Below are positions 12,661-23,545 of a DNA stretch of 64,000 nucleotides, piece after piece. Every line of letters begins with the position of its first letter. Positions within the stretch are counted from its first letter, which is position 1. Location: NCBI GenBank assembly GCA_022410635.1, contig JAJVDF010000207.1:1262803-1326802 (forward strand). Reading direction: 5' to 3'. This DNA is from Tretioscincus oriximinensis (taxonomy: Eukaryota; Chordata; Lepidosauria; Squamata; Gymnophthalmidae). A program made the position numbers and the translations under genes. The notes beneath the pieces were generated by a model that was not told the origin of the DNA, did not search any database, and worked only from the letters and a program-made list of their open reading frames with translations.

Positions 12661-13204
12661 GTCATGGTGGTGAAACCTAGTTTTGGGGTGTTTACCCCAT
12701 TCTCCTGGGGGGGGGGATTCTCTGGGTTTTGCTGAGGAAAAAAAATTATTAAAAAAATGTGAAAAAGAAAATTTCTCTGCACCACCACTAGGGGGCTCTG
12801 GCAATNGAGGCCAGCTCTTGAAGGCACCCTCCCCTCAGTAAAAAAAAAATTAAAAATGTAAATTTCTCATGCACTTTGAAAATTTCTCATGCACTTCAAA
12901 AATTCTCACATACTTCATGGATTTTTCGGGCAGGAAATTTTTGGGGGTATGCATGTTGGGAGGTGATTTGCATATTCATGAATATTCAAATTAGCATGAA
13001 AATGAATTTCCCCAGTTTGACCCTCAGAAAATCTGGTCAGTCTACTCCTACATGCTCCTGTCCCTTACAGCTCTGAAAGAAAGCACGCTAGACATTCTAT
13101 CTAGAATATTGTATTATTTCAAAATAATGAAAAGTACTATTGTTTCAAAAAATGTTCTTTACAGCTCTTTAAGACCTGGAACCTAGAGTACAGAATACAT
13201 CATA

Positions 13205-13410
13205 GAAAAGTGCAGCTTACATAACCTTCTGTTCTTCTCTTCACAACAGACACCTTGTGAAGTATATGGGGCTGAGAGAGTTCTGAAGAACTGTAACTAG
13301 CCCAATGTTTCCCAACTGGCTTCATAGAGAGGAATGTAGAATAGAACCAGATGGCTACCAGGTTAGTTTCCAACACACACAAATGTATAGTCTGGTCTAA
13401 TCTGCTACCA
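13205..13410 (-). repeat. tRNA-derived SINE, second family (S2)
   Basis: The minus strand reads 'gaagccagttgggaaac', 'cagttcttcagaactctctcagccccatatacttcaca' and 'ggtgtctgttgtgaagagaagaac'. These blocks are shared with copies at 18345, 22363, 33321, 46855 and 61005. The tRNA-like head is decayed in this copy. Confidence 0.65.
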
Positions 13411-14179
13411 GTCTGGGGAGAAAGATCAGTGTAAACAGGGTTTTTTCTCAATTGGTTGTAGGATACAAATGAAAATAAATACTTGCATTGATCAGACCTT
13501 GTCTTGTAAGTCTTTCTGCAGGTATAATAATGGCCACCAGCAGTAAGACACTGCAGTGAAAGGTTGCAGTACTAAAGCTTTTACATTTTGATGCATCCCA
13601 AGAAAAACTGGGAATTTAGACAAATATAGAGCTTCACAAGTCTGAGGTTTATACAACGCTAGAAAAGCTCATGCCATAGCACAAAATTAAAATAATCTCA
13701 TACAGGATATTAGGCAAAGCAAGTGTATGTCTCAACTTATAATATTGAATTTGCAAGAAGCAACAACATTGAACCTTCTTTCAAGTATATGCAAGAATCA
13801 TCAAAAGAAATGCATATGGGATGTTCAGAAAGTACAGCTCATTAACTATGGACTGTATAGCCAAGCATTTATACTAAGCACTTCTACCTACCTAAGAACC
13901 ATGGACCATAAAGGCTGTGCAACCCCTAAGAGCAGCTTTTGAATGAACAAGAAGTTTGCAATAGGTAGGAGAGAAGAATAAAAAGTAGGAATGGCTAAGA
14001 GCTTTCCAGGGCTACACTTATGGAATATACCTGGAGGAAGATTTTCCAAAATTTCAAAAGGGCCTAAAAACATATATTTTTAATTCTCAAGTGCGAATTC
14101 CCTAGCCTTCCATTATTGTATGTGTTAAACAGAAACACTTGTCTGGTCTATTTTATGTTTTTACTATATATGTATTTTG

Positions 14180-14180
<1 letters not shown>

Positions 14181-14247
<67 letters not shown>

Positions 14248-14249
14248 TT
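14181..14249. repeat. (CTA)n microsatellite
   Basis: About 22 uninterrupted ACT/CTA triplets, immediately upstream of a SINE S1 copy. It gives long poly-Leu, poly-Thr or poly-Val frames that are not genes. Confidence 0.95.
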
Positions 14250-14251
14250 AA

Positions 14252-14395
14252 AAACTGTGGCACAGAAGTTAAGAATAGGCTTTCAACAGAGAGATCAGTC
14301 AGTCGAATCCATGTGTCTGCCCTGGATGGGGTGAGCACCCTCTGTTGGCCTTAGCATCATCCAATCTAGTTGTTTGAAAGTGAACAATCGCAAGG
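14252..14395 (+). repeat. SINE family S1, 3'-truncated
   Basis: Head 'aaactgtggcacagaagttaagaa', then 'agtcgaatccatgtgtctgccc' and 'gagcaccctctgttggcctt'. It stops after 'gtttgaaagtgaacaatcgc' without the tail. Confidence 0.7.
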
Positions 14396-14577
14396 GTGCC
14401 TAATCCACAATAACTACTGTTTTTGCTTTTATCCGACTGACTGGAGTGGTTCCAACTGCTGAAATGCTCTACAGTTCTGGAACAAGACTTTTGCATTTGA
14501 AAGTCTGTCCTGGGGCAGTCATCACACGGAAGGCAAGCATTAAACCAGGTCCAGAAGAATCTCTATATTTTCAAATA

Positions 14578-14777
14578 CAGGGTGCTTCAAAAAATGTATA
14601 CACACTGTGACCTTCCATAAAAAAAATATTTACTGTTCTACAAAGTTAAATTTCAGGAAGTTAGAAAGCTTAAAGTCCAATGTAAATAAAACGTAAATAA
14701 CAAATGAGTACGAGTCACCACTGATTCTGTACATCGTATGGAAGTTCAAAGTGTGTATACATTTTTGAAGCANCCTG
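14578..14777. mobile_element. TA-flanked MITE, Tc1/mariner type, about 40-bp inverted ends
   Basis: The 200-bp element starts CAGGGTGCTTCAAAAAATGT and ends with the reverse complement (ACATTTTTGAAGCANCCTG). The terminal inverted repeats run about 40 bases with roughly three differences, and one N falls in the right end. It is flanked by TA on both sides (14576-14577 and 14778-14779), the target duplication of Tc1/mariner transposases. The interior is non-coding. Confidence 0.85.
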
Positions 14778-14793
14778 TATAGGTTGAAATATA

Positions 14794-14867
14794 CTGCTCA
14801 AAGCAATTAAGGGAATACTTAGTGTTACACTGTTACATAAACGTGTTCCCTGAATTGTTTTGAGCAG
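14794..14867. mobile_element. 74-bp hairpin MITE, TA-flanked (copy 1)
   Basis: Begins CTGCTCAAAGCAATTAAGGG and ends with the imperfect complement TTGTTTTGAGCAG, with TA on both sides. It is almost all terminal inverted repeat. It has the same length and sequence as the element at 56954-57027, with scattered changes, and lies only 16 bases after the MITE at 14578-14777. Confidence 0.85.
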
Positions 14868-14871
14868 TATA

Positions 14872-15120
14872 TATTTTCAAATATAGCTTCAAGATAGGGT
14901 TAGATAAATTCATGAAAAACAGATATATCTATAACTATTAGGATGGGAAAACAGGAAGCATTCCTGAAATACCATTTTCAGGGGGCCAATAACAGATGAG
15001 GGTTTTGCCTTATTCTGCTTGATGCTGCCCATGTGCAATTGATGGGCCACAATTGATGTGATGAATGGTGGATGGGCAAATGGCCTGGTTCTGCATGGCT
15101 CCTCTTATGTACTTAATGGC
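14872..15120 (+). repeat. CR1 LINE 3' end
   Basis: Contains 'agcttcaagatagggttagataaattcatg', 'gcattcctgaaataccattttcaggg', 'ttttgccttattctgcttgatgctgccc' and the end 'ggctcctcttatgtactt'. All blocks recur in other CR1 copies of the window. Confidence 0.75.
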
Positions 15121-15399
15121 TAGGAATCAAAGTTCTTAGCCTTAGTGTGCCCAAAGAACCTGTTCTGGCAGCACAATAGGTCCCCTTGCTAAATTGGCTA
15201 ACAGATGTGTATATCTTTGCACATTTCTCCTTGCTAGTTTATAGTGCCCACTGGACTGCTAGTAGACCCATCTCTATTGGTATCCTGGTATTAGTATTCA
15301 CACAATAATTTAATTTTTTAAGTTTCCCAATTTTGATGCACCTCATTCATACCGAGTTATTTTGTCAGCTTCTGTCAAGCAAGATTTTGTATGAACATG

Positions 15400-15556
15400 A
15401 CACACTCTCCTGGCCCTGACCATTTGGGGTCATGTAAATTCCAACCCTGCCCCTTTTTGGTCACACAATTACTTCAATGTGACCCATGTGACCAAAGGGG
15501 GGCAGGGCCAAATGTCACATGTCCCAAAATGGTCTAAGGTACCAGGGAGTGTATGT
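15400..15556. repeat. Fold-back element, about 65-bp arms
   Basis: The left arm 'cacactctcctggccctgaccatttgggg' to 'ccctgccccttt..ggtcacac' is mirrored by the right arm 'catgtgaccaaaggggggcagggc' to 'ccaaaatggtc..ccagggagtgt'. Arm identity is about three quarters by eye. The right arm runs into a (TG)n tract at 15550-15574. Confidence 0.65.
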
Positions 15557-16285
15557 GTGTGTGTGTGTGTGTGCGTGGAGGTGGGGAGCTAGGAGAAGGG
15601 AGAAACTCGGATCCTGGAGTTTCTCCCTCATATAGGCCTTGAAATTGAGCGAGAAACTTATACACGAGCTAGTGTCTCTTGCACATTNCCAGCACTGCAG
15701 CCACAATTAAACTGGATAGTTTGTTTCAATATCAGATTCCAACGCCTAACAGTCCCACAGTTAGAACTATCCACACATCAAAGATTTTTAGCAATAACAC
15801 TATATAACAATTCAACAGTGGGCTTTCCCAGTTAAGCAATAATCCTGATAACTGGCTTTAAAACATGCAATATTCAAACATATTTTTGACCTTGTCTGGA
15901 CACAGGCAAGGTCAATAATGTTCATAAGGTCAACTTCTTTTAATACCTGTTCATTTAATAACTTCATTTAATACTGTTTTTATTTTCTATGAGTATGCCT
16001 TTGCATTTCCCAAAATTTTAAATATCATACTTTTGGAGTTACTTTTATGCAAATTTCCAGGTTTATGTAATTAATATTTGAATTGTACACACCACAAGGC
16101 CTATAATTTCATTGTGACACCAAATACATTACAATCCCCATTGTTATTATTAGTTCAAAAAGTATGGCATCACTTTGAACGCAACAACATTTGCTGGAGA
16201 AAAAATGTAATCTCCTTGACAGTCTAGAATAAAGCAGTCCTAAAAATAATATATTCCAGAATTTTCATATTTTATTCCAGAATTT

Positions 16286-16750
16286 GTGGAATTAGCTCAG
16301 AGTGTTTACAGTAATGCAACAGTCTCTAGCCCCTCCTCCCCCTTGCTTCCATCCATGCCTCCACCTACTAACTCACTCCTTTCCCCTCCCNATCCCCTTT
16401 TCACTTGGTACTTCTTTGATTCGTTCCTTCTTACTTCGGTTTTCTTTTCCTTTCCTTCTTTATTTTTCCTTCATCTTCCTTCCTTCCCTTCCATTTTTCA
16501 TCCATTTCTTCCTTTGTTCTTCCTTTACCTCCCAGTAGTTGACCCAGTACTGAACCCTGGGTTTTTCCACTTCTCACATCTTTCCACCCAGAGAACTGTC
16601 CATTTATTACTTCCCTCTGTTTTCTATATTTTAGCCAGTTTCTAACCCAGGATTCTGGTCTCTGGAGGCTGTCAAAATTCGAGCCCTGTCATTGGTCGTT
16701 ATACCTCAGAAGGATGAACTCTCCCACATGCCTTTTATTATTTATGATGT
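16286..16750. repeat. Unclassified 460-bp repeat U1, copy 1
   Basis: Shared along its length with 25303-25760: 'ttacagtaatgcaaca', a long CT-rich tract with ttcctt units, 'cccagtactgaa.cctggg', 'gagaactgtc.atttattacttcc', 'gtctctggaggctg' and the end 'ccttttattatttatgatgt'. Open frames through the CT-rich tract are low complexity. Possibly a LINE or LTR fragment; class unknown. Confidence 0.75.
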
Positions 16751-17534
16751 ACAAAAACAGCAAAATAAGTAAGAAACATCTAGAGGCAGACTACATAGTG
16801 AATTTTTATATATTGTACCATTTTTCATGAACCCAGACCTTGCATTAAGGGAGGTTTTGCTATACCCAGATCATGGAAATTCCTAACCCAAGTCCTTCCC
16901 ATACAGAGCTCAGACTGTGCCAAGAATCATCAATAAAGGGAAGGCAGGGTGAAACAAACGAAAGTAAATCTTCCCCCAAACCATCAAGAACTATGCTGTT
17001 ACATCATATGGATATGAACTGCCTGGAAGGGAGAATTAGAGGGGAAAGAGATAAAAGAGAGGGAGAATCTGTCAACAGCTTTTAAGCATGTAGAAAAATG
17101 CCAAGAAGATAAGGAGAAATAGCTGATCATCATAGATACAAATGACAGAAAAATTGCTTTAAATTACAAGAAATTTAATTTAGCACCAAACTGTATAGTC
17201 AGAAAGATTGTATGATTATAGCACTTTTAAGGTTATACTATTTTGGTATGTAACTGCAAGACACTGCACAGGTAATTATTCAACACGTCGTAATTATCCA
17301 TGTATAATTTTACTCATAGAAACTTGACTAATTAGAACAATGGGTTTTCCTTTAGCTTTTTTGTTTTGAAGATTATTAGTTTCCTAAGTAGAATGAATTG
17401 AATTTTAACTTTCCATAGTTTCATGGGGAAACATTCACAATATTACAATTGTTTTGATCTCTGGTTAACATGTCATTCTTTACAGGGCTGCAGCATTCTT
17501 TATTATCCTGAAACTGCAGGCGGGTGATTCTGTG

Positions 17535-17605
17535 TGCCACTGTGTGAGACAAAATGCTGGACTGGATGCACTATGGTCTGATTCAGCTCTTTTTATGTTC
17601 TTCTG
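17535..17605 (+). repeat. CR1 LINE 3' end, short
   Basis: 'actgtgtgagacaaaatgctggactggatg' and 'gattcagctctttttatgttctt' are the last blocks of the CR1 3' end seen at 26230-26300. Confidence 0.65.
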
Positions 17606-17785
17606 GTTTTAGTTGTTTTCATATTCATAAACAAATATTTCATATGAATATGGCTAATTGTCACACTGATGTTTTTGTTGTATTTTAAGCAAAACCTTAG
17701 TACATCTGGATGGAGAGTGGGATAAAAGTAATTAAGTATGTGTGCATGTGTGTGCATTTGTTTAATATACTTCTGCAATTAGGAC

Positions 17786-18220
17786 TAGTGTGTTCAATTC
17801 TGGCCACCACACCTTAGAAAGGATATTGTGTAACAGGAGAAGGTGCAAAAAGGCAACAAGAGTGATTAAGGGACTAGAACATCTCCCTTACAATATCTAG
17901 GTTTCTTCAACATTGAAAGATGGCATTTAAGAGATGATCTAACAAAAAAATATAAAATAATTCATGGCATGCATAGAGAAAAAAATTCTTTTCACACAAC
18001 TCTAGAACCAAGGGGCAATCCTTGAAACTGATAGGACAATTAGAACAAATGTCAATGATCTATGAAACTGACTTCCAGGAGACGTTCTGGTAGCTAGGCA
18101 GCTATTAGGATGAATGTGTTGATACGCCTCGGGAAAACAGGCAATATCCCTGAAATACCATTTGCAGGGAATCAAGACAGGTGACTCTTCTGTGTATTAC
18201 TGGTTCTCCTACTGCTTCCT
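17786..18220 (+). repeat. CR1 LINE 3' region
   Basis: Begins 'gtgttcaattctggccaccaca', then 'gatggcatttaagagatgatc', 'attcatggcatgcatagag', 'ccaaggggcaatccttgaaact' and 'cctgaaataccatttgcaggga'. It is the longest CR1 piece of this subfamily here. No intact reading frame. Confidence 0.8.
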
Positions 18221-18344
18221 ATCATAAAAATAAAGCACTAATACAAATATTACTTGGCTTGGGTGAAGGTACATTAAAAGAAAACACCGTGCAATCAACA
18301 GGAGTTGGCCATGACTCTATGGTAGCTAAATGTAGTTGTCATAT

Positions 18345-18535
18345 GAAGTAGTGACTGTTTTCTACCCAAAGTCACTCAAAGCGGCTTACTGAGCCTTCTG
18401 TTCTTCTCTTCACAACAGCCACTTTGTGAGGTGGGGCTGAGAAAGCTCCAAAGAACTGTGAGTAGCTCAGAGTCATCCAGCCACCTTTGTNAAGGAATAC
18501 AAAACTGAACTGGGAAATTACCAGCTAAAATTTCT
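18345..18535 (-). repeat. SINE family S2
   Basis: The minus strand reads 'gtggctgttgtgaagagaagaac', 'cagttctttggagctttctcagccccacctcaca' and 'aagccgctttgagtgactttggg'. One N lies within it. Confidence 0.65.
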
Positions 18536-19039
18536 AATCACAATACCAGAGTGGCACCCCAAAGCATCTTGTAACAATTGCACTGTCCCATTTCCAGTCC
18601 TGACAGAGGTACCATTTTTGCAGGTGCAACTTTATGCAACTGAATAAAGGAAATCCTAGCAGCTGTGGGAAATGATGCCTCCATGTTACAAAATGGAAAC
18701 ATGGGNGTGTGTGCATCATTTTCAGCAAGCACTTATAATGCTACAGTCAAGATACCTATAACAGAACCACCTTGCTGAGTAAGCACAGAGACACAACCAA
18801 TATTACTGACTAGGTATCTCTGCTCTTAGATTACAAAACTATTCTCAAAGCAGTTGGTTCCCAGAGGTTCACCTTCTCTGATCAGGAGACAGTATTACAC
18901 AGTCACTGATTTGCACATAATATGCTGCAAACTGTCAAACATTTATGCACAAATGATGGAAGGGAAGCATGGAAACCACTAGAATAAAGCACTCAAGAAT
19001 AAACAGTCTCTGTAACAATTTATTGCCACCTTTCATGCA

Positions 19040-19270
19040 TGTAGTAATGATGATGGAAGAGGGACTCAGATTGGCTTGCAAGGCTAGCTTTCATCTGAAG
19101 GCTTACATCTATTCTATCTTCCTCACCACATTTGTGGCAGTACCCATTAATCTAAATGCAAAGTGCTTTCAAACAGCTGGGCTGGCTAAAGCTGAGGCCA
19201 GAAGAGGGAGCTCGCTCCTCTCGACAGCTGATCCAGGGCTTTGAGAATGGACTTCTGGATTGAGAGANGG
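19040..19270 (-). repeat. SINE family S1, antisense
   Basis: The plus strand reads 'agagggactcagattggcttgcaagg', 'cttcctcaccacatttgtggcagtaccc', 'gctttcaaacagctgggctggctaaagctgaggcc' and 'agagggagctcgc'. These are reverse complements of the S1 tail, body and head. Confidence 0.75.
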
Positions 19271-19419
19271 TCTCTTATCTTCTGTGCCAGTCCTGCCTTA
19301 AATTACATTCGTGAAATTTAAGACAAGTGTGTTGCAAACGTTGCATGCTCCGAAAGCTATATTTAAAACATATATTTTGGTCTGCAGATTTATTTCCCTT
19401 ATCACATCATTTTGAATCC

Positions 19420-19725
19420 AGTTCCAGAAGAGGTGGTACTAGCTAGTAGCCTGGATAATTTTAAGACAGGGTTAGACAAGTTCATGCAAGCCAAGGGTAT
19501 AAACAGCTACTAGGATGGATGTCTTGATACTGCCTCCAAGGTTGAGCAATAGGTAGTATTCCTGAAATGCCATTTGCAGGGCATCAAGAACATTTGAAGA
19601 TTTTGCCTTCTTCTGCTCCAGACTGCCCAGGTTCAATTGGAAGGCCTCAGTGTGAGACAGAATGTTGGACTAGATGAACTCTGGGGNCCCTTCAGCAGAG
19701 CTCNNCTTATGTTCTTGTTATATCC
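19420..19725 (+). repeat. CR1 LINE 3' end
   Basis: 'ccagttccagaagaggtggtactagctagtag', 'ggttagacaagttcatg', 'gtattcctgaaatgccatttgcaggg' and 'gagctcNNcttatgttctt' are standard CR1 end blocks. Three Ns lie near the 3' end. Confidence 0.8.
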
Positions 19726-20685
19726 CTGTTTGGATTTTTTTCTGGGGGTTTTTTGGGGGTTACCCTTCTGGTTTTTAAAGTACTGTACAGTCACTCTCCA
19801 TAGAGTGTCATTTTGCTGAGCGTGATTTCACTTTCCCACAGTCAGCAAAATGTGACAAACATTGGGCAATGTGGTGGAGAAAGCGCCATAGAATTGCACC
19901 ACTATGTTAAAGAAATATTTATCGGCTATGGGAAACTGGCAGTTGGAGAAGAGCTGCCAAGATTGCTTCCTCTAACAGAATTTTAGGTCNTGCAATATTT
20001 TCCCAGAATGAAACCATTGAATTATACAAATGAAAACCTGTGGAAATTATTTTTGCCGATGCTGTGAGCTGCTTTATAAGCTGTAAATAAATTCCTGCAT
20101 TAAGTAAGCCTGGCCTTCTATCTGCAATTTATTTTTATTTATTGGAATAAGAGACCATCTTTTTCCCAAAGTGATGATTATCCACTTAAAATGAAAGCAA
20201 TAAAAATCCCACAGAGGTTATCTTTTAAGACATTACCTGCCCATTGAGATTTTTATGCAACAGAATGAAGTGAAATATTATGCTTATGCTTGTTCTACAT
20301 TTTTTTAAAAAAACCTATACAGTATAAATTAATTAGCACTGTACAGGCACTGACCAATTCATCCTCCTCCCTAAGCTTCACTGGACCACATTATTAGCAG
20401 AAGCTTGTCCCAGACTAGGGAGACAAGGCCACCAGCAAACTAGTAGGGTCTACCAGTAGGTTTTGATCCAAAACACAGAAATCGTGCAGAAAATAGGGAT
20501 TCCATGTTCAAACCTATGATTCAGAACCATGTATAAGAAAATGCTGAAAAGAGCCTATTTTCAAAAGTATCATTTTTTTGTCTGTCTACAATGCCAATTC
20601 AATAAATAAAGGTTTATTGGATTGTGGGGAAACTTCAGAAATACTTCACCATTCAAATTAATATACAGGAGCCCTTCAATAGGTG

Positions 20686-20994
20686 CAGATGGCTCAGTCG
20701 CTTAGGAAACTGTCTCTCATCTGGGAGATTGAGTTTCCAAGCCCTGTGTGGGACGTGGGGAGGGGTGAGCACCTTCCACTAGCCTATAGCTCTAGCCAAC
20801 CCAGCTATTCGAAAGAAAGAAGTGCAAGAAATTGCAACTGACTGCAAGTAGATACATGGGAACCACCACAGCCTGGTGGGGAAGATTGAATGTAAGCCTT
20901 CGGGCAAAATACCCTTGTAAGCCACTTTGAATCCCTTTGAAAGGTGAGAAAAGCGGGGTATAAGAACCCAGTTCTTCTTCTTCTTCTTCTTCTA
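20686..20994 (+). repeat. SINE family S1 with (CTT)n tail
   Basis: Full copy: 'gatggctcagtcgcttagg', 'ccctgtgtgggacgtggggaggggtgagcacc', 'gcttcgggcaaaatacccttgtaagccactttgaatccc' and 'gagaaaagcggggtataagaacccagttc', ending in CTT repeats. Directly followed by the shared segment D1. Confidence 0.85.
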
Positions 20995-21125
20995 TAGTGC
21001 TACAATGTTGAAAAGTAATCATCAACCCAAGAAACATCTCCCCATGCATCATACACCTGCTCTTTTGTGAATGAAGGCTGTATAACATATACCGCTTGCC
21101 ACGTGTGATAATTAGGGTTGCCCAA
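20990..21125. repeat. Duplicated segment D1, copy 1
   Basis: 'tatagtgctacaatgttgaaaagtaat', 'cccaagaaacatctccccatgcatcata', 'gctcttttgtgaatgaaggctgtataacatat' and 'agggttgcccaa' match 61395-61540 at over 90 percent by eye. In both places it abuts a SINE S1 tail and its CTT tract. Confidence 0.8.
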
Positions 21126-22120
21126 CAAAACCAAAACATGAGAACTACAGCTTTAATGGCTAAAAAGAGGATTTTTCAGCAAATGTTACAGGCATAATGA
21201 GCTAAACATTTCCTCTTTTTTCAGACATGACACCACCATCTGATTCTTCTAGAAAAACCGTATCAAGCCACATGTATCTCCAATTGTGGAGAGATTCCAT
21301 GACATCTCACAACAGACACAGAATGTGGAAGTGAAATGCTGGGGAAATCTGGGCCCACCACAGAACAAGCTCTTGTACCAGAGCATCACCATACGAAGAA
21401 TATCTCTTATCTTCCCGTTATTGTCCTGGTCATTATTGGGAGGGGAAAAGCGTGTTTTAATATGTTTTAAAAATATGCAACTAACATATGCAATTGTTAT
21501 TAAATTTTGACATACAATACAAATAACAAAAACAAAAAACAAAACATACAACAAATACAATGTACAAATGATATATTCCAGAGTTAAAAAACCAAAATAT
21601 TACTCACACATAATATCTCATAATATCTTGTTACGTACCATTATCATAAAAACTGCCCTTCATTCCAAATACATAACTTAAGCCCTTTCTCCCTTACAAA
21701 CATCTTTGACTTTTTACCTCTGCTCCACTAACTTGCACGCAGACATACTTTGAAGGGGTGATGAAGAAAAAGGACAAAGCAATTTTAAAAAAGTTTTAAG
21801 ATAAAATGGAAAATCTGTATAGCACCTTAAGGGGAGATAGGCAAAAAAATCCACACAAAAAGCATCAACTTTGTACCACATTCTGTACGTATGACTTCAT
21901 AAAATTACGATAGTTTGAATTAAATATCATGCCAGCTTTGAGGTGCCCTAATTGCATTCTGAATAGAGCTGAATTGGGCAACTTCTGCAGGGTAGCAGAA
22001 TGGCCTGCCCTTCTGCTGCAACCTCCTGGAAGTGATACTCCACTGATAAAGTGATATTGTGTCATCATTGGGTGAGAAACGGCAGCCTTCAACAGCAAGC
22101 AACTCTTTCCTTGAAAGACA

Positions 22121-22192
22121 TATAGTATTATACTATATAGTATTAATATATATAGTATTATACTATATAGTATTAAATATTATATAGTATTA
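22121..22192. repeat. AT-rich tandem palindrome, 30-bp period
   Basis: 'tatagtattatactatata' occurs at 22121 and again exactly 30 bases later at 22151, followed by a partial third unit. Each unit is itself nearly self-complementary. Confidence 0.8.
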
Positions 22193-22362
22193 AGGAAGCC
22201 AGGCTACTCATGAAAAAGAACAGTTACTAACATGCAGTTATCAACTTCTTCTCTTCAAAAGTCAAGAGTAACTTCTTCTGGACTTACTTCACACTAACCA
22301 AGAGCACTCCCTTCACAACCCCTTGCAAAGAAAATGAGAAAGGGCACTCTACTAAGCGTGTG

Positions 22363-22562
22363 AGAGCCAGTTTGGTGTAGTGGTTAGTGTTGCCATGAAG
22401 CCAGATGGGTGACCTTGGGCCAGTCACAGTTCTTTAGAACTGTCTTAGCCCCACCTACTTCACAGAGTGTCTGTTGCGGAGAAAGCAACAAAAGTTATAT
22501 GTACCGCCCTTTTGTTGACTGCCTTGAGAGCTTTGGGTATAGGGCAGGATATAAATATAAAG
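22363..22562 (+). repeat. SINE family S2
   Basis: The head 'gagccagtttggtgtagtggttagtgt' carries the A-box-like part. The middle is 'gccagatgggtgaccttgggccagtcac' and 'gtctgttgcggagaaagc', and the tail is 'gagctttgggtatagggcaggatataaata'. The B-box region is partly deleted. Confidence 0.75.
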
Positions 22563-23409
22563 CCAGCCAGCCTGCCAGCCAGCCACTTGGAAAAAAGCTC
22601 AGTTGTCCCAGAATATCTGTTTGCTGATCCTTTCAGGAATGAGCATGAAATGTCTGCTCTCCTTCCACTAANCAGCCTAGTGTGTGCCACAACATTGTGG
22701 GAATTCAGATACGAAGTTGCAGCCAACAGGACATGCATGGTATTGAATTCCTGCCTTCATTTTCTTTCTGGTTCCTTGTGAATTACTAGATAGATGGAGA
22801 CATGTGATATCCTGCAATCGTTTCACTCGCCATATGGGGGCTCTCAAGAAGGGAGTGCCCATAGAAGATCGCTGGTTCAGTTCCTAGCTATCTCTCTGGA
22901 AGTTGCCAGTGGCAAATATTCCATATCTCTGGCCAAGAAAATTGCATTAAAGTTAGAGAAGTCCTGCTGGATCGGGGCACAGAACATTTAATACAGTCTC
23001 TGTCTCACACGATAATTCACCAATTGTTTAAGTTTTGTCAAATAGTGGGGAAAAACAGAACTTTTACCTGCTCGTGGGTTCCCTATAAATTGGATGCAAC
23101 CATGGAGTGCATCCAACTGGGAGTGGATACCCAACAACATTTCTAGAAGTAAACCTTCAAATTGATGGAATATTTCATTTACATCTGATGCTTTGGTATA
23201 GCACTCAGTTCAAAAGTTTGGAATAAAATAAAATCTAGGGAGGGAAAGCAGATATTAGGAGAATATTGTCAGTGCAGAATGAATCAGATAAATCTGGAGA
23301 TTAGAGAGAAATTTTGGAACATGGGACACAGAATGACTTTTTCTGTTGTGCAATGACATCTATTTTCCTGAAAGATAATAGCACAGATAATGACAGAAAC
23401 TGGCAGCCT

Positions 23410-23545
23410 TCTATGACACAGTTGGGCCTTTCAGTGGTAGCACCTTCTCTTTGGAATGCGTTGGCTGTGCTGTATATCAGGTACTTCAATTATAACTTAC
23501 AAGTAGCTATTAAAGATCAATCCACATAAGGAAGCTGGTTTCTCT
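23410..23545 (+). repeat. L2-like LINE reverse-transcriptase C-terminal scrap
   Basis: One frame reads SVVAPSLWNALA, the conserved AP.LWN.LP-type motif near the end of L2-like polymerases. Nothing else is intact. Confidence 0.45.

Noticed and set aside
14116..14354. Poly-Leu, poly-Thr and poly-Val frames
   Set aside because: All are translations of the (CTA)n microsatellite.
16286..16645. 119-codon frame rich in Pro, Phe, Ser and Leu (and its counterpart at 25303-25728)
   Set aside because: Encoded by the CT-rich tract of repeat U1; the two copies are not conserved as protein, and the same tract is open in several frames.
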